Origin: Megaustenia siamemsis
Taxonomy: Eukaryota > Mollusca > Gastropoda > Stylommatophora > Ariophantidae
Direction of reading: 5' to 3'
Assembly (NCBI GenBank): GCA_032433765.1
Contig: JAVIAB010000092.1
Coordinates: 40,225,218 to 40,289,217 of the forward strand
DNA length: 64,000 nt
Both the position numbers and the translations under genes were made by a program. The notes under the pieces were generated by a model. The model saw only the letters and a list, made by a program, of their open reading frames with translations. It was not told where the DNA came from and made no database searches. Positions within the stretch are counted from its first letter, which is position 1. Each line of letters starts with the position of its first letter. This document shows, piece by piece, positions 34,760 through 47,280 of this stretch.

Positions 34760-35145
34760 TACAGTGAATAAAATGATAGTAATTATGGAGTCAGAATAAA
34801 AGGATGGAAATGGCAGGACAAAATCACTAACATAGAATTATGGAAATCTACCAGTCAAACACCAGTGGATAAAGAGAGACAGCGAAGACGATGGCGCTGG
34901 ATAGGACACACACTACGGAAGCCAACTGAGAGTATTACACAACAGGCCCTTTCTTGGAATCCCCAGGGGAAAAGACAAAGAGGAAGACCAAGGAATTCTT
35001 GGAGAAGACAGATAGAAGCAGATATAAAGAGGATGGGGAAGACAAGGAATGATCTTAAAAGAATGGCAAAAAATAGAACGACTTGGAAAGTGTTTGTAGA
35101 AGACCTATGCTCCACTGGGAGCTAAAAAGGTAGAAGAAGAAGATG
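34760..35145 (+). mobile_element. LINE family E C-terminal fragment
   Basis: An open frame to a stop at 35125 encodes RRRWRWIGHTLRKP, then ALSWNPQGKRQRGRPRNSW and a basic helix-rich tail. This is the conserved end of many invertebrate non-LTR ORF2-like proteins. It ends with AGAAGAAGA, a short repetitive tail. 5'-truncated. Confidence 0.75.
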
Positions 35146-36520
35146 AATTATGGAGTCATAGCTGTCTGTCCGTGCCAGAGAGAACAAAGTCGACCATAAC
35201 CTCATCACCTTGCAGTTGTTCTAAGTACAGGTTCATCAAACTGACCAAGTGAAAAGGAAGAGAAAAATGAAGACAAGCCTGTCCCAAGAATACCGAGAGC
35301 TGTAAATATCGCAGCAACCCGTTGTAAGTCACGACAAAACGCAACTTACGCCTGTTTATCGACTTTTTCAGCGTGGAAGAAACATAAGAGCAGCAGTATC
35401 AGGGCGGACAAATTGCACCAACAACAAAATTAACACCATCAACGATATAAATTAACACAATAGAGGTTTGGGCGGTGAACACAATATTAAAGCCTTCGGG
35501 CAAAAAAAAAAAATAACTTGACTGGTTTATCAAATGGAGACAACGTCGCTGCATCCTTCAAAGTTCATTTAGGCAATCTTATAAATCTGACTTCTCTATT
35601 ATCGTTCAGAGACTTCCTTTGTCATTCTAAGGAGAGAGTAAACACTCACACACACACTAGAATTAGACCGACCTGTGTTTGTTACGACATTTAAGTAACG
35701 TTAAGTACGTTAAATCCATGTTGACTGTAATGTTACTTATGATTTCATTGAGGAAACCTATACATTTACAAATATCCTATGACATGCAACACCTTGGAGT
35801 TATGGATGATAAGTGAATAATGAATATATTAAATTGATGAATAAACAAAAATAGGAACAAAATAAACATTAAAAAACACATAACTTATTAACATACATTT
35901 AGTTATCAACTTTAAGGAGAAGTTTGTGAGCTGGGAAGCCAGGAAAATTTCGAATGTTCAGGAACTTATGACGTCATTGTCATGGTTGGTGCTCCATCTA
36001 AAAATGACTGTGTTTGTGTGGCTGGTACCGTTGCCCTATTGTAAGATCTAGTTGTAGACCACATTGGTGCTGCCCCTCTATCCAGGTGCTGGAACCACAA
36101 AGCTGTTGGATGAGCTCACTGCTTCTCTGCTCATCTCGGCGTAATTTCGACGAACCTCCGAACGACTCTGCCCATATTTCCTGCTGGCATCCTAAAGATG
36201 GTTCTTCTCAACATTTGTGGCATGACGCCTTCCTTTAGCTTTCTTGGTGACAGAAACAGGTGGTGGCTCAGAGAAAGGCAATGTTCAAGTCCGTCTGGTA
36301 TGTGAGACTCCTGCGTAAACCCCATGTCTTTTCTGAACTATTTATAAATATTGAGAAAAATCTTCATTTTTTAAATATCCATAAGTAGGTTATCTCTGTT
36401 CATTCATTATATATGCTATATAATTAATTACATATATAAACACATGAAGAAAAGACACAAACACTTAAATAGATTTAATAGCGCATGCACCCGATACGAT
36501 ATGAGAATCAACATCAACAG
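35146..36520. other. No gene assigned; one unrecognised frame
   Basis: A minus-strand frame at 36131-36325 (HLFLSPRKLKEGVM, GRVVRRFVEITPR) has protein-like composition but no family was recognised and stops follow. Possibly transposon-derived. Confidence 0.35.
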
Positions 36521-36539
36521 GACAGAAGTTATGAACATC

Positions 36540-37135
36540 AAGAAAAACAGAACATCAGCATAAGATTAAACAATTAAAACAAGTGGAGAAATTTAATTGA
36601 TTATGAAGTCTAACGACAAACGATGATTCACAAGCAGCAGAAATAAACTTAAAATGCAACAAAGCTTGCAAACGCATTGGAAAGATGTAAACGCTGCTGT
36701 CCAACAAGGAAATAGCACTAGAGGCAAATATGACACTCTACAACATAACCTTCATTCTAACATTGCGCGATCAATGATAGACCTAAACGCTAGATTCAAG
36801 AACAATGAGAATAATAACCACAATTGAAATTAAATGTGTTAGGCACTTGACATAAAACAAAGCCTGTGAGATAAGATCAGTAATTAAGAACTACAATAAA
36901 AGCTGGGAATAATTACCACTATTTAATACATAAACAACTTACAAAATGGTTTGACATGGTGATAAAACAGAAGGATCGAAACACTACAGAACGTACGTCC
37001 ATGAAACGCTTTGATAACACCAGGCCCAACGGCCGACCAAGAAAACGATATATTAATGGACAAGTAGAAACACTAGGAAACGTAACAAGTGCAGAGGTCT
37101 CCCCTCGACGCTGAAAGTAGATGCGAAAAGAAAGA
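36540..37135 (+). mobile_element. LINE family D fragment (heavily degenerate)
   Basis: ACKRIGK, ALEANMTLYN, TTIEIKCVRHLT and RPNGRPRKR pieces in changing frames follow the order of the copy at 38370-38770. It ends with a CCCCTCGACGCTGAAAG 3' end. Confidence 0.6.
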
Positions 37136-37305
37136 AGAATCTAGGAGAAAAAGATATAATGAAAGGTTTCAGCTTAAACCCTAAGACCAGAAATATACAT
37201 TCACCTAGGCACTCGCTCACTCAAAATCAATCAAACCATACACAAACTCACTCACCCAAACCACCCATCCACCTACCTACCCATATACTCAACACCACCC
37301 AAACC

Positions 37306-37370
37306 CACCCATCCACCCATCCATCCATCCATCCATCCATCCATCCATCCATCCATCGATCCATCCATAT
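37306..37370. repeat. (CATC)n microsatellite
   Basis: About fourteen CATC units with one change. Confidence 0.95.
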
Positions 37371-37589
37371 ATTGTTGTTGTTGTTGCGTTCACCAGCTTT
37401 CAACTCTGACGAAGTCCCTAGAGACTAGGAACTGAATTTTGCGTGTTAATCCATTTTTCCCTGGCAGCCATGTATACAGGGGTCCCTCGCCGCACAGGCA
37501 GATAACTCAGAATTCGGAGGTACTCATGTTTTTTTTTCGTCGATGAGTAACTGACGTTTCAAGCCGGGCCTCGTTGCTGAGACTAAGGG

Positions 37590-37702
37590 TGGTTGTCGCA
37601 GAGAGAAATCATAAATAAAAATCCCAACCGGTGGAACCGAGATTTGAACCCACAACCTCTCTGTCCCGAGGTCCGCGTCCTGCCTCGAGACCAACCAGTC
37701 TT
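37590..37702 (-). mobile_element. tRNA-derived SINE
   Basis: Minus strand: ACTGGTTGGTCTCGAGGC (A-box region) and GGGTTCAAATCTC (B box) about 40 bp apart, followed by a GGTTCCACCGG segment. Typical tRNA-derived SINE head. Confidence 0.62.
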
Positions 37703-38369
37703 GGACTTGGAATATGAGGAAACTGCAACAAGGAACACTTTTCATGCATAGCCTGTAATGGTTCATGCCGCCTATGCACCATATACCAGAAGTTCACGTC
37801 CTCCCGAAAATGATGATCGTCATATTTCTTTAAAAATGTATAGCGCTTGATGATGTTACACATAACAATGGCGTAAGCACAGCAATGACGCGCCCTTTAG
37901 ATTCTTGATTACTCTAGTGAATGTAGCCTACGACGAACAGAACACGGTGCAAATTCCCTAAAGAGAAAAAACTGCGAATGACGAAGCATTTCACATAAAT
38001 AAGTAACATGGAAATAACTTGCGTCAAGCAAATCCAACAACGGTCATGAACAGCACCAATGTGACGTAAGCGCAGAACAAGCCTAGACGATGAAAGGTCG
38101 CATTCACAACACTTGATTTGTTGAAAATAGAATATCGCCGGCGTACGACGTGGTTTTATCAGCGCAGATGTAATAAGTAGATCATTATCTTGGCTTTAAC
38201 GCATAGGAGTGTGATGGAGAACTGAAATTAATCAAACATCGAATGCACTTTTTGCAGCGATTGAGAGAACGTGGACTAGATCCGCCATCTTAGAAACGGA
38301 AGTCCATCCATATATCAATGTTTGTTTTGTAAATTCATTTTTACTAATCTTCATCCCAACGTTGTGCTA

Positions 38370-38775
38370 CCAAAGCCAATCCTGGACCCTAGATGCAAGA
38401 ACAGTAAGAAAAATAACCTCTACTAAGATGAAGTGTGTCAGGCGAATGACAGGAAACAACCTGAGAGATAAGATAAGAAATGAAGAACTGAGAAAAAAGC
38501 TAGGAATAACACAGCAATATAATATTTAAAGAAACAACAGATACAATGGTTTTGCCACGGAAGAAGGCAGAGTAATCAAGACACAACACAACCTCAATAA
38601 ACGTTGCGAGAACACCAGACCCCAGGAACGACCACGAAAAAGATGGACTGACGGAATATTAGAAGCACTAGGAAACATAACAGCAGCTGAGGCGAACAGA
38701 AGAGCAAAAACCCGAAAATCATATCTCCCCTCGATGTTGAAAGGCAAATGAAAAAGGAAAGAGGAAGAACATTTT
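38370..38775 (+). mobile_element. LINE family D 3' fragment
   Basis: MKCVRRMTGNNLRDKIRNEE, QRRPRKRWTDGILEAL and a 3' end CCCCTCGATGTTGAAAGG... Related to 33312-33857 and 36540-37135. Stops at several points. Confidence 0.72.
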
Positions 38776-40555
38776 TACTAAAAAGCAAATAAGGCAATAA
38801 TCTTGTCTGAAAAAGGTAACAAAGTGGACATAGCGTTTTTTGTAACAACAATGTGTTTTAAAGTGTTTGTATTAAGAAAAATATTCTAATTCAACGTAAT
38901 CTAAAGTATTTTTACACATCTTCTAAACTATGCAGTTTATTGAGTGATTATTTTTCTAATGCCTGACTAAAAATATACGATAATCTTTTATGAAAAAGGG
39001 TAATAATGTTTGTAATTTGCATTAAAGTATTTGCATTAAAGTATTTATACATAAAAAAAATATGTGCTGAAATATACGAATTAATGTTATTTTCACACAC
39101 AATCTAAAAAAAAAAAAAGCTGTCGCTTTGATTTTGAACTGAGCACTTAAATTAATACTCCTTGCAACCGGTCGTAGAAGAATACTATTAACATTTTAAA
39201 AATATATATTTCGAATGTACTACTCGAATAAATGTTATTTTATTTGTATATCATTCAAACGCATATAGAATTGTTAATCTTTGTAATGTAAGCATCGAAT
39301 TCTTTATTCACCTAGGCTGGTAGAGAACATCAAGCTAGGACCGAATCCGCGTTCTTCTTTATCACCAAGCCAGCTATAGTCATGACGTCATCGACGCTCC
39401 ATTGTGAAAAAGGATTTCTTTAAAAAGCTGCGATAAACTTGACATAACTGCTCATTAAAGTAACCATAATACAAGAAAATCTCATGCAAGTTTAAACAAA
39501 AGCGAACAGAGCGTAAAATTGATTAGGAATATCGATGTTTAATAAAACATATTCACTTTTCTTTTAATCAGCTATTCTTTTAATCAATTTAATTGATTTA
39601 ATTCCCGCGATCGCTTTCAGACAATCACACAGATGATTCAAATTAAAGCAGAAATCAAATCAATTTTCAAGCAGTCATTCTTGAAGCTGACATGTTCTCC
39701 TTCTGTTAAAACTAGAGAGGTCTTTCAGCAAATGTTTGGAGCAGGCTCATTTTGTGAAATGTAAACGTTGTTATCTCCCTTATTAAGCAATATTTCACGT
39801 CTCAATTTCATCTTCTGGTATGTTTATTACCTGCCCTTAGAGTCTTATGTTTCTCATTCGTCTGCAAAGCGTTCTTTTAATTTATGTTTAAACTATGTGA
39901 CTTCACTTCGCCCATGTTAAATGCATTCAGTCATTCCAACACATAACGAAAGGTATGTCCCTTGATAACTCCTGTAGCTTGCCCGTAATGACACTCTTGA
40001 TTGGCGCTCTCAGTCACTACATTCTTGTTGTACTTAGCCTCATTCCAGATTCTCAGAGTCTCATGAATGTATACTCGTCTTATCATTGTGTGATATTTAC
40101 CACATTGCCACGCTTCAGTAAATGATCACTGAGCGGAATCAATATATCTTTCTTGTCAATCTCAATAACTCATATATGGCCTCCAGGAAAGACTGACCAT
40201 GAAAGTCGATCGACACACATACTTGAGGGGTCGAGGACTCCAACTATTGTTAACGATCCACAACTGTCTGGAGTATTTATTTTTAACGTACAATTATTGT
40301 TGAACCACTAATGCATTTCGTCTTCGCATACCCTCTTCTACAACCGTACGCCCTATTACTAATTACGATACATTATTTCTTTGAATTCAATCGTTCTATA
40401 AGGGTGTGTATTCTTTCCCCTGCCGTTATTGTGCAGCTACTTCTGAAATTCGTATTTTCATCTCTTACATTCCTATCCTCGACCACTAATATTTCGTCCG
40501 CATTATTACAAAGTACATCATATCATTCCTCTGATCTCGGAAATGGATGATTAAT
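38776..40555. other. No gene recognised
   Basis: AT-rich, unique-looking sequence. No convincing exon. Confidence 0.5.
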
Positions 40556-40559
40556 GGAC

Positions 40560-41283
40560 AATGCTTAAAAAGAAACCCAAGCAACAAACATTGAAGGAGA
40601 CACTTCCATTCAAGACAAGAAAGACAAACGTGGATGTGGATGACAAAGTAAATTCCGCAACTGATGGAAGAAAAAAAAAGTATGGAACTATTTTAACGAC
40701 AGATATAACCAGATTAACAAGGAAATAAAGGTTAAATACAAAAAGAGCTAAAGAAAAATGGCTGCACCGAGACGCTCAAAACTGAGACAGAATAAATAAA
40801 TAATAACGAGAATATGTACATACAAATAGATGAACTCACAGGCAGTATGACACGTCAAAAGACATGATGTATAAAAACGAAGAAATTACAATAATTATGG
40901 CGATAAAGGAACTATGGAAGCGGCGGAAAGAATATATTATGAAACGATATAAAGATGGGAGAAATTATATATTATAGTTATGATTATTGTGAAGGACCAA
41001 TCACACCAACCAGAGAAGTAGAACAAGCTATTATGATAACATGTAGATTTGCAACGCTCCGCAGGCCTAGATGATGAGACTAAGGAGGAGCTAGAAGCAT
41101 TAGGATAATTTAGATTACAGATAACTACAAAACTACTGAATGACGTCTATAACAAATCTAATTTGATGACTTGTTGAAATCCATCTTCATTGTCCTACCA
41201 GAGAAACAAAGAGCTGTTGAATGTGCGGATCACAGAACGATTATTCTCATGTTTCATGTTACTAAATTAATGCTCTATAATAA

Positions 41284-41333
<50 letters not shown>

Positions 41334-41338
41334 TAGAA

Positions 41339-41405
<67 letters not shown>

Positions 41406-42020
41406 GAATCAGGAATAAGACCATGCATGACATTTCTGAAGAAAAACGAAACTTGGTTTTGTAGTGGGAAAAGCTACGGCAGACGCTGTAAGTATCATAA
41501 GATCGTTCATAAAAAGAGATACAGAAGTTAAAACACGCGTACCCATGTTTCATTGACTACAGTAAGGCATTCGACAAAGTAAAACACACACAAGTAATAA
41601 AAATACTAAATGATGAGAAAGATCTAGGGGCTATCAAGAAAATGTACTGGGAACAATCAACATCAGTCAAAGTAGATAACCAACTGGGAGAATAGCAGAA
41701 TATAAAAACAAGGCATACAATAAGGATGAGTCCTATCGCCTTGACCTCTTATCGTTGTACATCATTAGTCACACAAAATACAAGTGTAAAAATCAACCTA
41801 GATTCTCAATTCTAACAACTTTGTATATGCAGATGACGTGGTACTGATCGACAAGAGCAAAAAAAAAAAGAACTTCAATAATAGGAAACATCAAATATAT
41901 GTATTGCTGTGGAAAAGCAATTTGAACAATTACTATATAGAGTTATCAAGAATGTGAGAGAAAGGGGACTCATTTTAAATGAAAAGAAAACAGTAGTAAT
42001 GTAGCACTGGAAGATATCAG
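40560..42020 (+). mobile_element. LINE fragment, linker and reverse transcriptase (heavily decayed)
   Basis: 40690-41100 resembles the linker between endonuclease and RT (INKEIKVKYKKS; AGLDDETKEELEAL). 41540-41600 encodes CFIDYSKAFDKVKHTQVI (RT finger motif) and 41815-41860 FVYADDVVLI (catalytic box). Many stops. The copy is split by the TA/GA microsatellite at 41286-41400. Confidence 0.7.
41286..41400. repeat. (TA)n(GA)n compound microsatellite
   Basis: TA dinucleotides switch to GA dinucleotides at about 41321. Confidence 0.97.
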
Positions 42021-43155
42021 TGCTATACAGCGTACAGAGGTTATCGAGGAACATGATATTCGACGCCTTTCAGCATGGATCATGAAAAAAGGAATACTTC
42101 ACGCCATTACATTATTTAGAAACAGCAAACGTGCCTTAATTTGTGTTATTTGTACAATTAAATTGTATATTTCTTCACGTCAAATAAACTCAACCGCAGC
42201 AACAACAAGAATTAAGTAATGGTTACAACAAAGAAAAAAAAGGTTTCTCCTAAATGCGCAATTAAAATAAGTGAAGCAGCAACAAACAGGTCAATGGATG
42301 ACAATTTCTAGGTGGTATCACAGCTTCATATTTTAATTGTACAACTAAAGATGAAGTGTAGAATTCTTCAGGAAAAGGCTGAACTCCAAACAACAAGAAA
42401 GAAAAACCCAGATTACGAAGCCCATCGTTTAAAAAAAAAAAAACAATCTTCAGTGCGGCAAAAACCTGAAATAAAAATAAGTTAATCAAGGGCAGTGGAA
42501 CCTTGACAAAAAGCACGCTGACGACAACAGAGATGTGATTATACAGAAGAATGTTGAGAACATCAAGGCTAGCCTTAAATAACAGCGTTGATGTTTTAAA
42601 AGCGGCCAAAGCAACAAGAAAGCGTATTGTCAACATCAGGATAATCAGTCATCATCTCCTAGCCATAAGATAAGAATGTGACAGCGCGATCTGAATGTGA
42701 CAACTGGAAAGATCGTGGAGAGTGATAGCGAAAATAGGGAGAGGCGATATCAGAGAGCTTAACAAAATGACAAGACAAGAAATCAACAACCGAGTCGATA
42801 CAACTGTAGCGACAGAACGTTGTTATGAAACATGAGCATCTACGTCACCAGACTAGACACTCGTTGACAAGACATGTCATATGAGATATATGTTATATAT
42901 ATTTTTGTATCAGTGTGCACCTGACTTTATTTTCACATTTATTAAACCAATGTTAACTCTTATGACGATATACCATTTTGTTTACAAACATTAATCATTT
43001 GTGACATTCACAATGAGCATGTCATGGGGCATCACTCATGCAAGGCATTTTCTTAGACCATAACATGACCCACCACCAATTCTAGTAATGTGTTTATGTT
43101 TTCATTCTTTATCCACTCTGTATAAATTATCGACATTTTACATAAGGTATATTTT
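42021..43155. other. No gene recognised
   Basis: The 124-codon minus frame at 42262-42636 is hydrophobic and A/T-driven with no family resemblance. Confidence 0.45.
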
Positions 43156-43159
43156 AATT

Positions 43160-43925
43160 CAAAGTCATAAAAAGTTTAATTCCAACAGACGACAAAATAT
43201 ACATAGAAAACAAACCAGTAGAAGAGATCGATTACTTTACCTATCTTGGAAGTCACATTGATCGAGAAGGGGATACATGCAAAGAAATTAGAATCAGAAT
43301 AGCTAAAGCAGCATTGTCTTTCAGAAGCCTTGAAAAGTTGTGGAAATCAAAACTCAGCACAAACACAAAACTTAGACTATTCAAATCAAATGTATTATCA
43401 ACCCTTACGTATGCGTGTGAAAGCTGGAAAACAACAAGAGATATAGAAACAAAGTTGAACGCATTCGAAAATAAATGTCTAAGGAAAATACTTGGTAAAG
43501 CGTGGAACGAATTCAAAACAAACGAGGAAATTAGAGAAATCGCCAATCAACCACTGATATCTTCAGTAATAAAGAAAAGACGATGGTCATACGTTGGACA
43601 TGTGATGAGAAGAGATAATAACCGAATAGCAAAGCAAGCCCTCATTTGGGAAACAACAGGTAAGAGGAAAAGAGGAAGACGCAGAGAGACACTGAGAAGA
43701 ACATTGATATTGATGAGAGAGGCAAGAGCAGCAGGATTCGGCTCACTCAATGAGATAGAGCTGCTTGAACAGAATAGAGACAAATGGCGAGATTTGATAA
43801 AATATCTTTATAAGAATTGAAAACTGCTAGAACAAAAATTCAGATAAGAGAAGGAGTATATTGGTCTACGCCCTATGGGCCGGCTACGGCTCGAAAAGTC
43901 AGTAGATATATAGATAGATAGATAT
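43160..43925 (+). mobile_element. LINE family C, C-terminal region and 3' end
   Basis: The frame reads through YFTYLGSHIDREGD, KEIRIRIAKAALSFRSLEKL, LTYACESW, RRWSYVGHVMRRDNN and GKRKRGRRRETLRRT to a stop at 43820. The 3'UTR contains CGCCCTATGGGCCGGCTACG and ends in GATAGATA. The region is the thumb/C-terminal part of a non-LTR retrotransposon protein. The RT palm is missing (5'-truncated). The reading frame (about 168 codons) is open, so the copy is fairly young. A shorter sister copy lies in the SINE array at 53531-53703. Confidence 0.85.
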
Positions 43926-44344
43926 TTTCATTGCATACTTCTGCAAAGGTGTCTTCAGGTACATCACCTGCCCCATGTCAAGGTCAATGCCACGTAAAGA
44001 TAGATAACGTCTTCTTCGAAAAATGTTTGCCGTTGGTGGTTACATACATCAAATATTTATACCTGCTGGTCTGACATTCAATTTAACTAAGAGTGTCTCG
44101 GTCGATAACACTGGAATTCCTAGTTCCTCTGTTTTTATCAATTCATGAGCCACTTTCACCTTCCAGGGAATATATATTATAACCCCGCCATTTACCATAT
44201 ATTGCTCCGCCGGAGGAAATTAGTTTCAAATTCTGAGGGAACAATTTCCATGTTCTGGGCTATTCCATGCAGTCCTAAAACATTTCACTCATCCTTGTCC
44301 TTATGATACCCACATTTCCATCTTTCAACATCTGCTTTCATTGC
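43926..44344. other. No gene recognised
   Basis: Between two LINE copies; nothing seen. Confidence 0.5.
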
Positions 44345-45918
44345 ATTACCTGAAAGGGATGGTGCAGTTGAATGCAGTGATTTTAGAACAATAAGCCTAA
44401 TGAGCCATGTTACAAAAATCCTGCTAAAAGTTATACAAGGAAGGATTCAAAATAAAATCAATACTGGATTAGATGAGCAGCAATTGGGATTTAGGAAAAA
44501 TAGTGGAACAAAAGAAGCCATATTCTGCATGAGAAAATTAATCGAAAAGTACACATAAGTAAACAAACCGATATATGCCTGATTCATAGACTACACCATA
44601 GCTTTTGACAGAATACACCACAAACAACTGATCATCATGATGTGCCATACTGGTTGGCGTAGGTGATCATGTCCCTCCACAATCTTCTATCTACAGTGCA
44701 TCGTATCAGTTCTGTTGTTTACTGTTTTCCATGCCATGACACAAAGCTATCCAGTATTTTCTCTCTCTGTCGTCGCGATCTCTCTTTCCTTCTATTTTGC
44801 CAGTTGTAACCAAGTATTCCAACTTTCCTATTCTCATGATGTGCCCGAAAAATGTTGATTGCTTCTTTCTGATGTTTTTTTAAGAGCTTATAGAATGCTT
44901 AAAAGAGATACATCTAGATAAGATGGACATACGACTAATATATAATCTATACTGGGAGCAAACAGAAATAATTAAATATAACAAAGAGAACTCAACACCA
45001 TTTGATATAAAAAGAGGAGTAAGACAGGGATGCATCCTATCACCAAGCTTGTTCGATTAATACACTGAGCAAATCTTTAAAAACATCACATAGATGCCAG
45101 GTCTAAATATTAATGGAAAGATAATCAATAACCTAAGATATGCTGATGATACTGTACTACTAGAAGAAAATCCTAAAGATCTACAACAAATACGTAATGA
45201 AATAAACATGACAAGCAAAAAATATTGGCTAGATATGAATATCAAAAAAACGAAAACTATGATCATAAACAAAGAAAATACTCAAAACCCACAAGTGGAT
45301 GTCAAAATTGAAGGAATAGAATCGGAGACAGTTCAGAACTAAAACTACCTTGGACATACTATAACCAGTGATGGAAAATGTATAACTGAAATAAACACAA
45401 TAATAGGAATGCCAAAAAGTAACTTTATTGTCATTGAAACATATACTAGCATCAAAACAAATAACACCAGGGCTAAAACTAAGAATAGCAAAATATTACA
45501 TCTTCTCAATATTCCTATATGGTGCAGAAACATGGGCATTAGACAAGAAAACAGAACAGAGAATTCAAGCCTTTGAAATGTGGAAATATTTAAGAATAGG
45601 TAGAATTGGATGGAAAGAAAACAAACGATGAAGTCTTAAAACAACTAAAAAAGAAAAGAGAACTACTGAACACAATTCAAACAAGACAAATGCGATTTTT
45701 GGGCCATGTTAAAAGACACAACAGCTTACTAAAAGTAGTTTTGGAAGGGAAAATACAAGGTAAAAGAGATAGAGGCAGACCAAGACTAACATGGACGAGT
45801 AACATCAAAAGATGGACAAATCAGCCTATGACAACCTGCACCATCAAAGCAAGAGACAGAGCAGAATGTCGTTCCATGGTAGCGAACCTTCGCTGCGGAG
45901 ATGGCACCCGATGATGAT
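44345..45918 (+). mobile_element. LINE family B, reverse transcriptase to 3' end, interrupted
   Basis: The longest family B copy. It encodes DFRTISLMSHVTKILLKVI, LDEQQLGFRKNSGT, FIDYTIAFDRI (RT motifs), is interrupted at 44634-44884 by a family A fragment, then resumes with IKRGVRQGCILSPSLFD, NNLRYADDTVLL (catalytic YADD intact), YIFSIFLYGAETWALDKK, QMRFLGHVKRHNSL and the RGRPRLTW tail, ending in ATGATGATAATG. Stops and frame shifts (for example near 45058, 45093, 45342 and 45631) inactivate it. It supplies the sequence that the short family B fragments elsewhere match. Confidence 0.87.
44634..44884 (-). mobile_element. LINE family A 3' fragment nested in LINE B
   Basis: On the minus strand this matches 3500-3770: NIRKKQSTFFGHIMR, then GKLEYLVTTGKI and TVDRRLWRDMI up to the ATGATGAT tail. 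It splits the family B RT between LI(44633) and ELIECLKE, so it inserted later. Confidence 0.8.
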
Positions 45919-46009
45919 AATGATTTCCATCTGATATTAATGTATTCAAAGAAAATTCCATGCTCCTAAATTTTCCAAATTGCAATATTTCACCCCCCCC
46001 ACCCCCTGT

Positions 46010-46935
46010 TGGGTGTGTTTCAAAAAATAAAACAGGGCGTTAGAAAAGGTTGTGTGCTGTCACCAGATTTATTTCATATGTATAGTGACATTATTTTAAG
46101 ACCCATAAGGGGCATGCCTGGAACAACAATTGGAGGTCACAATATAAATAATCTGAGGTATGCTGAGGATACAGTCTTCATCGCTAGAGTGAAAATGAAT
46201 TACAAGAAATGTTAGACATTATAGTGAAGGAAAGCACAAATAAAGGACTCAGCCTCAATACCAAAAAGACAGAAATAATGACAGCAACAAAGAAAAAGAC
46301 ATAACCGCAATGCAAGATAAAGACAAGTGGAACAATATTAAAACAGATAAATGAATATAAATATCTGGGAACAGTGTTAACATCAGATGGTAGATGCACA
46401 AGAGAGGTGAAACGCAAAATGGATCAGGCAAAAGCAGTTTTCCCAAAAAATTGAGGAAGATACTGTGCGATCTATTTTTGACAATAAAAACAAGAAAACA
46501 GTTCTCTTAAATTATATGTAGAACCAGTCTTAACATATGGATGTGAATCATGGACAATAGGACAACATAGAAAAAAATGCTTGGAATCTGTAGAAATGTG
46601 GTTGTACAGAAGAATGTTGAAAATACCATGTACAGCTAAGAAGAGTAATTAAAATTTTCTGGAAGAGGCCAAAGCATAACTAATTTCCAATATTAGGAAG
46701 AAACAATAATAATTATTTTGACCATGTAATGAGAAGGGGACAGCTGAATATATTGTGACAACTAGGAAAATTGAGGGACAAAGAGATAGCGGGTTGCAAA
46801 GAGAAAAAGACACCAGACAACTTAAGAGAATGGCTTGGCAGTAGGTCAAGAACTGAAATAATAAATAACTGTCGAGATCGAAAGTTATGGAGAGACATGA
46901 TCACCTACGCCAGCAAACATGGTACTTGATGATGA
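46010..46935 (+). mobile_element. LINE family A, RT palm to 3' end (second long copy)
   Basis: IKQGVRKGCVLSPDLFHMYS, GGHNINNLRYAEDTVFIA (catalytic box altered from YADD to YAED), then NEYKYLGTVLTSDGR, YVEPVLTYGCESWT and DMITYASKHGT with a stop at 46929 and ATGATGATGG tail. It parallels 2690-3775. Several frame breaks and the changed active site make it inactive. Confidence 0.83.
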
Positions 46936-47280
46936 TGGTAGTTGGAGTGGTAGCGGTAGCAGGTTGTAGTAGTTGCAGATAGTCGTAGTATTTGAAAATA
47001 GTGGTAGAACTAGTAGCCGTAGCAGGTAGTAGTAGTAGCAGGTAGTCGTAGTATTTGAAAGTAGTGGTAGAACTAGTAGCCGTAGCAGGTTGTAGTAGTA
47101 GGCGGTAGTAGTAGTAGGTAGTAGCAATAGTATGTAGTAGTAGTAGCAAGTAGTAATAGTAAGCGGTAGGTGTAGTAGGTAGTAGCAGTAGTAGTAGCAT
47201 TAGGTAGTAGTAGCAGTATGTGGTAGTATTAGTTGCTGCAGGTAGTAGTAGTAATATTAGTAGCAGTAGCAGATCGTCAT
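46936..47280. repeat. (TAG)n-type triplet repeat
   Basis: Imperfect GTAGTAGTAG/GCAGGTAGT array of about 340 bp beginning at the ATG-type tail of the LINE A copy, perhaps grown from that tail. Confidence 0.9.

Noticed and set aside
42262..42636. 124-codon membrane protein on the minus strand
   Set aside because: Hydrophobicity comes from A/T-rich sequence; no family resemblance, splice or promoter signal.
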